Under the pieces are notes generated by a model, which searched no databases, was not told the DNA's origin, and worked only from the letters and a program-made list of their open reading frames with translations. Below, one piece after another: positions 1 to 5,812 of a stretch of 15,481 bases of DNA. The stretch's first letter is position 1. Each line of letters starts with the position of its first letter. The translations under genes were made by a program, and so were the position numbers. Source of the DNA: Nitrospirae bacterium GWC2_56_14 (lineage in GTDB: Bacteria; Nitrospirota; UBA9217); the NCBI GenBank assembly GCA_001803705.1, contig MHDY01000176.1, forward strand, positions 1,560 to 17,040. The letters run 5' to 3'.

Positions 1-84
1 CAACGTGGCTTGAAACCCCAATGTGTTCTGCAATCAACGATGGCGTTCGTAGGCGAGCCACCTCCTTTTTACGGCAATCCCAGC

Positions 85-113
85 TTGACAAGCGTTATTC
101 CCTTCGGTATATT
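85..113 (+). promoter_or_regulatory. sigma70 promoter of the modE-tup operon
   Basis: TTGACA at 85-90 and TATATT at 108-113 are separated by 17 bases, a near-consensus housekeeping promoter. Transcription would start near base 120. It lies just upstream of the ModE-type regulator and is the only good promoter seen before the five-gene tungstate operon. It overlaps an inverted repeat that resembles a ModE operator. Confidence 0.7.
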
Positions 114-116
114 ACG
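93..116. promoter_or_regulatory. Putative ModE-type operator overlapping the promoter
   Basis: CGTTAT (93-98) and ATTACG (111-116) form an inverted repeat with one mismatch and a 12-base spacer. Including flanking bases, AGCGTTAT pairs with ATTACGCT. The Escherichia coli modA operator, as I remember it, has CGTTAT-N12-ATAACG, the same half-sites and spacing. The site covers the promoter spacer and the -10 element, so bound protein would block RNA polymerase. A ModE-type protein is encoded immediately downstream, which suggests autoregulation. The assignment rests on pattern and position. Confidence 0.6.
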
Positions 117-160
117 CTATGCACGAGGACAAATCGACTCACCAAAAGAAAACCGGCGGC

Positions 161-493
161 ATGCCAACTGTTCGCGGCCGCATCTGGATCGACGGCCCGG
201 AAGGCACTTTTTTTGGCCATGGCCGGGCGGTCCTGCTCGAACGGATCATTGAGCATGGCTCGATCACCAAAGCAGCCAAGTCCATGGACATGGCCTATCG
301 CCACGCCTGGGACCTGGTGGATTCAATGAACCGGCAGTCAAAGGAGCCCTTTGTGGAAGTTGCCACGGGCGGAAAAGGCGGCGGCGGCGCGCGGGTGACC
401 AAGGCCGGAGAACGGGCGATCAAGATGTTCTGGCGATTCCATAAGGATCTCCAGGCGTTTTTGACTCGTGAACAAAAAAAATTCAAATTATAG
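161..493 (+). CDS. Single-domain ModE-type (LysR-like winged HTH) regulator
   Basis: A 110-residue DNA-binding protein of the ModE N-terminal family. The family pattern is clear: a beta-strand opening RGRIWIDGPEGTFFGHGRA (residues 5-22), a helix-turn-helix around GSITKAAKSMDMAYRHAW (33-50), and a glycine-rich wing GGKGGGGARVT (70-80). E. coli ModE continues into a molybdate-binding (TOBE/Mop) region. This protein stops after the DNA-binding domain, so it has no visible oxyanion sensor. I prefer the ATG at 161. An in-frame ATG at 119 would sit on the predicted transcription start and adds 14 residues outside the family domain, although a leaderless start there cannot be excluded. The gene ends 17 bases before tupA1 and is the first gene of the operon. 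Likely role: represses or tunes the tungstate transporter genes. The family is secure; the effector is unknown. Confidence 0.85.
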   Translation: MPTVRGRIWIDGPEGTFFGHGRAVLLERIIEHGSITKAAKSMDMAYRHAWDLVDSMNRQSKEPFVEVATGGKGGGGARVTKAGERAIKMFWRFHKDLQAFLTREQKKFKL

Positions 494-510
494 CGCCAGG
501 GAGGAATTCA

Positions 511-1404
511 TTGAACAGAAAAAAGATTTCGCTCATATTGACGAACGCGGTTGCTCTCCTGCTTATATTTATGTTCACCCAGGGCCTGTCCGCTCAGCCT
601 GAGCAACAGACAAAGATCATGCTTGCCAGCACCATCGGTCCCATCGATGCGGGCATCGTCGGCGTCCTGGAAGAGGCCTTCACGAAAAAGACCGGCATTG
701 TTGTCGAGCATACCGGCGCGGGCACCGGCCAGGCCCTCAAAATGGCCGAGACCGGTAAATTCGACCTCGTCCTGGTACATGCCAAAACACTTGAGGAAAA
801 ATTCGTGACGGACGGTTTCGGGACAAAACGCTACGACCTGATGTACAACGATTTTATTGTCCTTGGTCCTGCAGCCGACCCTGCCGGCATCCGCGGCATG
901 AAGGACGCTGCTGCGGCATTGCGCAAGATCGCCGACGCGAAAGCGCTCTTCGTCACGCGGGGTGACAAATCGGGCACGCACGTAAAGGAATTAGAGGTCT
1001 GGAAAAAAGCGGGCGTGGAACCGCAGGGGACCTGGTATGCCGTCTTTGAACAGGGCGCAAGAGGGAACGCGCCCACCCTGGCCCATGCGAATGAAATACA
1101 GGCGTATACGATCATGGACCGCGCCACCTACATCACCATGAAGCCAAAGATCACCTTGCAGGTACTGGTCGAGTTGGACGATGTTTTGTTGAATTACATA
1201 ACCCTCATACCGGTCAATCCCGCCAGGTTCCCGGGCATCCATCATAAAGAGGCAATGCAATTTGTGAAGTGGCTCCAGGGCAGGGATGCCCAGCTCATCA
1301 TTCGCGATTTCGGCAAAGATAAGTACGGCGAGCCGCTGTTCGTTCCCAACTCGCCGAAAGGAAAGAAACTCAGGCGCGTATCTCTCAGGAGGATATTACA
1401 ATGA
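511..1404 (+). CDS. TupA-like periplasmic oxyanion-binding protein, divergent paralogue
   Basis: A 297-residue exported solute-binding protein of the TupA (tungstate-binding) family. A signal peptide spans about residues 1-28 (charged MNRKK, hydrophobic core, probable cleavage after LSA). Family features include GAGTGQALKMAE (69-80), MYNDFIVLGP (111-120) and RGDKSGTHVKE (150-160). The start is TTG with a strong GGGAGG ribosome binding site six bases upstream. The usual oxyanion loop (S-T-T-S-T-x-x-S-G-L, intact in the next gene) is replaced by STIGPIDAGI (40-49), so the bound ligand may differ. The gene overlaps the next by four bases (ATGA), and its last residues are coded by the next gene's ribosome binding site. 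It presumably delivers ligand to TupBC. It could be a tungstate binder with altered affinity, or bind another small anion. Confidence 0.82.
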   Translation: MNRKKISLILTNAVALLLIFMFTQGLSAQPEQQTKIMLASTIGPIDAGIVGVLEEAFTKKTGIVVEHTGAGTGQALKMAETGKFDLVLVHAKTLEEKFVTDGFGTKRYDLMYNDFIVLGPAADPAGIRGMKDAAAALRKIADAKALFVTRGDKSGTHVKELEVWKKAGVEPQGTWYAVFEQGARGNAPTLAHANEIQAYTIMDRATYITMKPKITLQVLVELDDVLLNYITLIPVNPARFPGIHHKEAMQFVKWLQGRDAQLIIRDFGKDKYGEPLFVPNSPKGKKLRRVSLRRILQ

Positions 1405-2210
1405 AAAGAATTTCAATTTTGGTGTTGTTGCTCGTGATTGTTGCTGCAACCGCTTTCGGCGATACCCGCATCCGCATGGCTTCGACCACCAGCACGCAGA
1501 ATTCCGGGCTCTTTGACTATCTGCTGCCGATCTTCGAAAAAAAGACGGGCATCAAGATCGACGTCGTCGCCGTGGGCACCGGCGCGTCCATCGAGATCGG
1601 GAAGCGCGGCGATGCCGACGTGGTCTTTGTCCATGCCAAAGAACAGGAGCTGAAAGCCGTGGAAGAGGGCTTTTTCGTGAACCGCCACGACGTCATGTAC
1701 AATGACTTCGTCGTCATCGGCCCCACGAACGATCCGGCAAAGATCAAGGGCATAAAATCCACAACCGATGCGTTCAAGAAGATCGCCGAATCAGGCTCTT
1801 CCTTTGTTTCGCGCGGAGACAAATCAGGCACTCATACCAAGGAGCTTTCCCTTTGGAAGAAAACGGGGATTGAACCAACGGGCCAGAAATGGTATCTTGA
1901 GGTCGGTCAGGGAATGGAAAAAACCCAGCGCATTGCCGACGAGAAGCGGGCTTACACGCTGACCGACCGCGGCACCTGGCTTGCGACCAGCGGCAAGGAC
2001 AAACTCGACATGGTCATCGTGCTCGAGGGAGATCCCACGCTCTTCAACCAGTATGGCGTCATGGCGGTCAATCCTGAGAAGAGCAAAACCGTGAAGTTCA
2101 AAGAAGCCATGGAGTTCGTGAACTGGATCATTTCCAAAGAAGGTCAGGACGTTGTAGCATCATTTAAAGACAAGAACGGGAACGCTCTTTTTATACCGAA
2201 CGCTAAATAA
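1401..2210 (+). CDS. tupA: Tungstate ABC transporter substrate-binding protein TupA
   Basis: A 269-residue periplasmic protein that captures tungstate for TupBC. Residues 1-20 are a signal peptide with probable cleavage after AFG. The oxyanion loop STTSTQNSGL (28-37) and RGDKSGTHTKE (138-148) match the TupA family, as do VGTGASIEIG, MYNDFVVIGP and the DRGTW segment. The length is typical. The start ATG overlaps the stop of the previous tupA paralogue (ATGA), with an AGGAGG ribosome binding site lying inside that gene, so the two are probably translationally coupled. A strong hairpin follows the stop codon and may stabilise this part of the message. Tungstate rather than molybdate is inferred from family membership and the TupBC neighbours. 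Confidence 0.92.
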   Translation: MKRISILVLLLVIVAATAFGDTRIRMASTTSTQNSGLFDYLLPIFEKKTGIKIDVVAVGTGASIEIGKRGDADVVFVHAKEQELKAVEEGFFVNRHDVMYNDFVVIGPTNDPAKIKGIKSTTDAFKKIAESGSSFVSRGDKSGTHTKELSLWKKTGIEPTGQKWYLEVGQGMEKTQRIADEKRAYTLTDRGTWLATSGKDKLDMVIVLEGDPTLFNQYGVMAVNPEKSKTVKFKEAMEFVNWIISKEGQDVVASFKDKNGNALFIPNAK

Positions 2211-2221
2211 AATGCAGGCCT

Positions 2222-2287
2222 GGCACGGATCGACGCAGCATTAACGAGTCGATACTCCCAGGATCGCTCCCTGCGTTGATCCGTGCC
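2222..2287 (+). promoter_or_regulatory. Strong intercistronic RNA hairpin between tupA and tupB
   Basis: GGCACGGATCGACGCAG (2222-2238) pairs with CTGCGTTGATCCGTGCC (2271-2287) over 17 base pairs, with one G-U pair in RNA. The 32-base loop contains a smaller GAGT-CGAT-ACTC hairpin (2246-2257). No U-run follows, so it does not look like an intrinsic terminator. It ends 7 bases before the tupB ATG, where no Shine-Dalgarno sequence is visible. It could protect the upstream binding-protein message from 3' decay or limit tupB translation, giving more binding protein than permease. Confidence 0.75.
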
Positions 2288-2294
2288 TATTTCT

Positions 2295-2999
2295 ATGGAC
2301 TCAATAACTCAAGGTTTTATCCGGGCTTTCGAGCTGATCTTCCACCTCAATGCCGAGCTCTTCGGCATTATTCTACTGTCTCTCAAGGTGTCCGGCCTCG
2401 CCCTCGTGATCGCTACACTAGCGGGTCTTCCGCTTGGCGCCATGCTTGGCCTGAAACGGTTCCCTGGACGAAATCTTGCCATCAGCGCTGTTAATACACT
2501 CATGGGCCTCCCGCCGGTGGTCGTGGGGCTCTTTGTCTATCTCATCCTTTCGCGCAAGGGGCCGCTCGGTTTCCTGGGCTTGCTCTATTCACCTACTGCG
2601 ATGATCATTGCTCAGTCGATCCTGGCGATCCCGATCGTGACCGCGCTCTGCCACTCGGCCATCGTGAACGTGGACCCCCTCATCAGGCAGGCCAGCCGCA
2701 CCCTCGGCGCTACACAGCGACAGGAGACCCTGGCGATCATCCACGAGGCGCGGTATGGGATCATCTCGGCAATTGTGGCCGCCTTCGGGAGGGTCATGGC
2801 AGAGGTCGGCTCCATCCTCATCGTCGGCGGAAACATAGCAGGCTACACCAGGGTCATGACCACCACGATCGCACTCGAAACGGACAAGGGGAATTTCGAG
2901 CTCGCCCTGGCTCTCGGCATCATCTTGCTGTTGCTGTCCTTCATCGTTAATGCCGTGCTGCATGCGATCCAAAGAAAAGGGATGGTGGCTACTCAGTGA
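2295..2999 (+). CDS. tupB: Tungstate ABC transporter permease TupB
   Basis: A 234-residue inner-membrane permease of the binding-protein-dependent family that forms the tungstate channel with TupC. Several hydrophobic segments are evident, for example LFGIILLSLKVSGLALVIAT near the N-terminus and LALALGIILLLLSFIVNAVL near the C-terminus. The cytoplasmic EAA-type coupling loop reads QASRTLGATQRQETLAIIHEA. The segment GRVMAEVGSILIVGGNI is typical of TupB and related permeases. I chose ATG 2295, giving MDSITQGF. An in-frame GTG at 2283 lies inside the right arm of the preceding hairpin. Neither has a clear ribosome binding site, so expression may be low. The stop overlaps the tupC start by four bases (GTGA). 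Confidence 0.9.
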   Translation: MDSITQGFIRAFELIFHLNAELFGIILLSLKVSGLALVIATLAGLPLGAMLGLKRFPGRNLAISAVNTLMGLPPVVVGLFVYLILSRKGPLGFLGLLYSPTAMIIAQSILAIPIVTALCHSAIVNVDPLIRQASRTLGATQRQETLAIIHEARYGIISAIVAAFGRVMAEVGSILIVGGNIAGYTRVMTTTIALETDKGNFELALALGIILLLLSFIVNAVLHAIQRKGMVATQ

Positions 3000-3640
3000 A
3001 GCTCGATGTCTCGCATTTAACCAAGACCTATGACAAGAAGACGATCCTCAATGACTGCTCGTATGTCTTTGACAAGACCGGCACCTACGTGCTCATGGGC
3101 CCCAATGGCTGCGGCAAATCAACGTTCCTCAGGATCTGTGCAATGCTCGAGCGGCAGGACAGCGGAGATATTGCCTATTTTGACAACAGCACGGTACTCG
3201 CAAATGACATAACACTCAAGCGCAGACTGACCCTGGTGCTTCCCCGCACCGGCGTGTTCAATACCACGGTATTCAAGAATGTTGCTTACGGCCTCAAGAT
3301 CCGCGGCCTCCATCATACCGTAATAGAGCGGAAAGTGAACGCTGCGCTCGATTTCGTCGGACTGGGGCCGAAGACGGGCCAGCATGCCCGGACGCTTTCG
3401 AGCGGAGAGACCCAGCGGCTCGGCATCGCCCGCGCGCTGGTTTTGGAACCCGAGGTCCTTTTCCTTGACGAGCCCACGGCTTCCATCGACGAGGAAAACA
3501 CACAGATCATTGAGTCGATCATCGGCGCAATGAAAAAAGAAGGCCGCTCAACGATCATCATGACCACCCACGACCGGGAACAGGCGACCAGGGTCGGTGA
3601 TTTTCAGCTGGTCATGAGGAATGGAAGGATCGAAACATAG
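2996..3640 (+). CDS. tupC: Tungstate ABC transporter ATP-binding protein TupC
   Basis: A 214-residue ABC ATPase that powers tungstate uptake through TupB. Walker A is GPNGCGKST (35-43), the signature is LSSGETQRLGIARAL (135-149), Walker B is VLFLDEP (154-160), and the switch histidine is in TTHD (190-193). The start is GTG, overlapping the tupB stop by four bases, which indicates coupling. At 214 residues it is short, lacking the C-terminal regulatory domain of ModC and similar ATPases. The Q-loop region reads LTLVLPRTGVFNTT (78-91). The glutamine expected after the short hydrophobic strand appears to be a proline, which is unusual. It is the last gene of the operon; an extragenic palindrome follows at once. 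Confidence 0.9.
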   Translation: MKLDVSHLTKTYDKKTILNDCSYVFDKTGTYVLMGPNGCGKSTFLRICAMLERQDSGDIAYFDNSTVLANDITLKRRLTLVLPRTGVFNTTVFKNVAYGLKIRGLHHTVIERKVNAALDFVGLGPKTGQHARTLSSGETQRLGIARALVLEPEVLFLDEPTASIDEENTQIIESIIGAMKKEGRSTIIMTTHDREQATRVGDFQLVMRNGRIET

Positions 3641-3730
3641 CCACAAAAGAACGCAAGGAACGCAGAGAGAATTAAAACTGAAATACATCTATGCCGGCTT
3701 TCCTTTGAGTTCTTTGCGTTCTTTTGCGGC
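3640..3730. repeat. Extragenic palindrome (AAGAACGCAAGGAAC type)
   Basis: The left arm at 3640-3661 pairs with the right arm at 3709-3730 over 22 positions, with one A-C mismatch and one G-U pair. The core is AAAAGAACGCAAGGAAC against GTTCTTTGCGTTCTTTT. It starts at the last base of the tupC stop codon. Similar AAGAACGCAAAGAAC palindromes are, to my recollection, scattered in many deltaproteobacterial and related genomes. It may stop transcription or stabilise mRNA ends; no clean U-run follows. Confidence 0.75.
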
Positions 3731-3750
3731 CAACCCGAGCTTCTTACCGG

Positions 3751-3779
3751 TTGCGGTTTTCCCTGAGATTGTGTAAGAT
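3751..3779 (+). promoter_or_regulatory. Weak candidate promoter for the dppBC-like genes
   Basis: TTGCGG (3751-3756) and TAAGAT (3774-3779) are 17 bases apart. The -35 matches consensus at three of six positions and the -10 at four. Transcription would begin almost at the ATG at 3789, where no Shine-Dalgarno sequence is visible. This is a guess based on spacing. Confidence 0.25.
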
Positions 3780-3788
3780 TGCACATCC

Positions 3789-4724
3789 ATGGGTTACTAC
3801 CTCCTCAAACGGGTCCTCCTCTTCATCCCAACGCTCCTCGGCATCACGCTCATCACGTTCGTCCTGATGCAGGCGCTGCCGGGCGACCCGGTGCAAGGCA
3901 TGGCAGGAGAACGGGCCACGGCCGAGACCATTGCGCGGATCAGGTCGGAGCTCGGCCAGGACCGGCCCTTGCCGCTGCAGTACCTCGGCTATGTGAAGCT
4001 TCTTGCCACCGGTGAACTGGGCCGTTCGTATTACACCAACAGAAAGATCTCCGACGACCTGCTCCAGAAATTTCCAAACACCCTCCGGCTCGCCTTGGCA
4101 GCCATGCTCTTTGCCTCCATCTTCGGGATCGGTCTGGGAACCCTTGCGGCTGTCAAGCGCGGTACAAACTGGGACCGGGTCATCGCATTCGTTACCGTGG
4201 GAGGTATTTCGATCCCGGTCTTCTGGCTCGGCCTGGCGCTCATGCTGGTGTTCTCGCTTTATTTCCGGGTGCTTCCTCCGTCCGGCATGGGCAATGGACG
4301 GCTCGAATACTTGATCCTTCCTGCTGTTACCCTCGGCACCTTCTCGCTGTCCTACATCGCGCGGGTTACGCGCTCGTCCATGCTCGAATCGCTCTCGCAG
4401 CCCTACATCGCTGCGGCGCGCGCCAAAGGGCTGTCCGAGACCAGGGTGGTGCTGAAGCACGCGCTCAAAAACTCGCTCATCCCGATCGTGACGCTCATCG
4501 GCCTCGACCTCGGCTCCTATTTGAACGGCGCGGTATTGACCGAGACCATCTTCGGCTGGGACGGCCTCGGCCGCTACGCCCTGGACGGCATCCTCAAGCG
4601 CGACTATCCCGTGATCATGGGGGTCGTGCTGTTCGGCGCGTTTGTTTTTGTGACCATGAATCTGCTGGTCGATCTGTCCTATCATCTGCTCGATCCGCGC
4701 GTGAGGATAAAGAGCGAAACATGA
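3789..4724 (+). CDS. DppB-type ABC transporter permease
   Basis: A 311-residue inner-membrane protein of the DppB/OppB permease family, which moves dipeptides, oligopeptides, nickel chelates or similar solutes. The N-terminus MGYYLLKRVLLFIPTLLGIT is characteristic and supports the ATG at 3789. The family motif QALPGDP lies at 28-34. About six membrane segments are visible, and the EAA coupling loop IAAARAKGLSETRVVLKHAL sits in the last third, followed by GAVLTETIFGWDGLGRYALDGI, typical of the family. It is followed after 201 bases by a DppC-type permease with a palindrome in the gap. No binding protein or ATPase gene is adjacent, so the substrate cannot be read from context. Family secure, substrate unknown. 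Confidence 0.9.
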   Translation: MGYYLLKRVLLFIPTLLGITLITFVLMQALPGDPVQGMAGERATAETIARIRSELGQDRPLPLQYLGYVKLLATGELGRSYYTNRKISDDLLQKFPNTLRLALAAMLFASIFGIGLGTLAAVKRGTNWDRVIAFVTVGGISIPVFWLGLALMLVFSLYFRVLPPSGMGNGRLEYLILPAVTLGTFSLSYIARVTRSSMLESLSQPYIAAARAKGLSETRVVLKHALKNSLIPIVTLIGLDLGSYLNGAVLTETIFGWDGLGRYALDGILKRDYPVIMGVVLFGAFVFVTMNLLVDLSYHLLDPRVRIKSET

Positions 4725-4772
4725 GGCTGACCCGAGACCTATTACGGCTTGTATGGCATTACTTATCAAAAC

Positions 4773-4799
4773 TTGACAGGCTCGCGCGAGTCTTATACG
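4773..4799 (+). promoter_or_regulatory. Weak candidate promoter with an internal palindrome
   Basis: TTGACA at 4773-4778 is a perfect -35 hexamer, but the best -10 (TATACG, 4794-4799) is only 15 bases away. Between them is the perfect 10-base palindrome CTCGCGCGAG (4781-4790), which might be an operator. It could give the DppC-type gene separate expression. The spacing is poor, so confidence is low. Confidence 0.25.
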
Positions 4800-4803
4800 A
4801 GTT

Positions 4804-4900
4804 TCCTCCCCTTCAAGGGGAGGATTAAGGTGGGGATGGGTCGTGCAGAATCCGCGTCAAACCCATCCTCACCCCAGCCCTCTCCTTGAAGAAGAGGGAG
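4804..4900. repeat. Extragenic palindrome (CTCCCCTTCAAGGGGAG type)
   Basis: The left element (4804-4841) contains the self-complementary CTCCCCTTCAAGGGGAG and ends GGTGGGGATGGGT. The right element (4861-4900) is its imperfect inverse, starting ACCCATCCTCACCCC and ending near TCTCCTTGAAGAAGAGGGAG. Together they form a long interrupted inverted repeat filling much of the gap between the two permease genes. It resembles repeat families I recall being dispersed in many environmental bacteria. It could attenuate read-through into the downstream permease gene. Confidence 0.75.
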
Positions 4901-4925
4901 TTTGGTAGCGGCGGGAGGCCGCGCT

Positions 4926-5750
4926 ATGCTATTCAAAGAACTTAAAACGAATATCCCTGCGCTCGTCGCCGTGGTGATACTGGTGCTGCTCGTACTCACG
5001 GCGCTTGTCGGCCCCAGGCTTGTTTCCTCAGACCCGCGCTTCATGGATCTTGAGCACTTGAAGGAACCGCCGAGCGCGGCCCACTGGCTCGGCACGGACA
5101 GCACGGGCCGGGACATCCTGTCGCGCATCGTCTCCGGCGCTCGCATCTCGCTTAGCGTCGGGGTCATCGCCTCGGCGCTTTCGCTCAGCATCGGCATTTT
5201 TTTCGGCCTCATCGCCGGGTACTTCGGCGGCAAAGTGGATGCTCTCCTCTCCCAGGTCTTCGACATCTTTCTCGCGTTCCCCAGCCTCATCCTTGCCATC
5301 GGCATCAGCGCAGTCATGCCGCCGGGGCTCACCTCAGCCATGCTCGCCATCACGCTCGTGGGCTGGTCGGGCTTTGCCCGGCTCGTGCGCGGCATTACGC
5401 TTTCGCTCAGGGAACAGACTTACGTGGAAGCCTCGCGTGCCATCGGTGCTTCTTCTCCAAGGATTCTCTTCCACCACATTCTGCCGAATGCGCTTCCCTT
5501 AATCCTCGTTGCCGGCAGCTTGCGCGTGGGCGGGTTCATCCTGCTAGAAGCCGCGCTCTCGTTCCTGGGCCTCGGCGTCCAGCCGCCTACGCCCTCCTGG
5601 GGCTCCATGATCAGCCTGAACCGCGCCTACATCAACTCAGCGCCCTGGATGGTGATCTTCCCCGGCCTCGCCATCAGCATCACGGTCATCAGCTTTAATA
5701 TGCTGGGAGATTTCCTGCGGGACAAACTTGATCCGAGGATGCAGGTGTAA
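4926..5750 (+). CDS. DppC-type ABC transporter permease
   Basis: A 274-residue inner-membrane permease of the DppC/OppC family, expected to pair with the DppB-type protein encoded upstream. After a first membrane segment (about residues 10-30) comes the family's HWLGTDSTGRDILSRIVSGAR motif region. Further membrane segments and the EAA loop VEASRAIGASSPRILFHHIL follow, then PTPSWGSMI and the typical ending LGDFLRDKLDPRMQV. I chose ATG 4926 because GGGAGG lies seven bases upstream; an in-frame TTG at 4902 is less likely. No dppA, dppD or dppF homologue is in the window. The ATPases and binding protein must be encoded elsewhere if the pair works. Confidence 0.9.
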   Translation: MLFKELKTNIPALVAVVILVLLVLTALVGPRLVSSDPRFMDLEHLKEPPSAAHWLGTDSTGRDILSRIVSGARISLSVGVIASALSLSIGIFFGLIAGYFGGKVDALLSQVFDIFLAFPSLILAIGISAVMPPGLTSAMLAITLVGWSGFARLVRGITLSLREQTYVEASRAIGASSPRILFHHILPNALPLILVAGSLRVGGFILLEAALSFLGLGVQPPTPSWGSMISLNRAYINSAPWMVIFPGLAISITVISFNMLGDFLRDKLDPRMQV

Positions 5751-5812
5751 CGAATGGAGAAACACTAGAACACTGCGCCTCCACTCTTTCTCAGAACCTG
5801 CAAGATGGACAT

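Noticed and set aside
38..84. GATGGCGTTCG followed by a CTCC segment, resembling parts of a fluoride riboswitch
   Set aside because: The second half of the aptamer and its pseudoknot partners cannot be found, and the segment lies upstream of the promoter that would have to transcribe it.
119..160. Earlier start for the ModE-type regulator at ATG 119
   Set aside because: It coincides with the predicted transcription start and the end of the operator, has no ribosome binding site, and adds residues outside the family domain. A leaderless start is possible but less likely.
3744..4769. Long minus-strand reading frame of 341 codons opposite the DppB-type gene
   Set aside because: The translation is hydrophilic and low in complexity, lacks any family feature, and lies opposite a clear permease gene. 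It is a codon-bias shadow.
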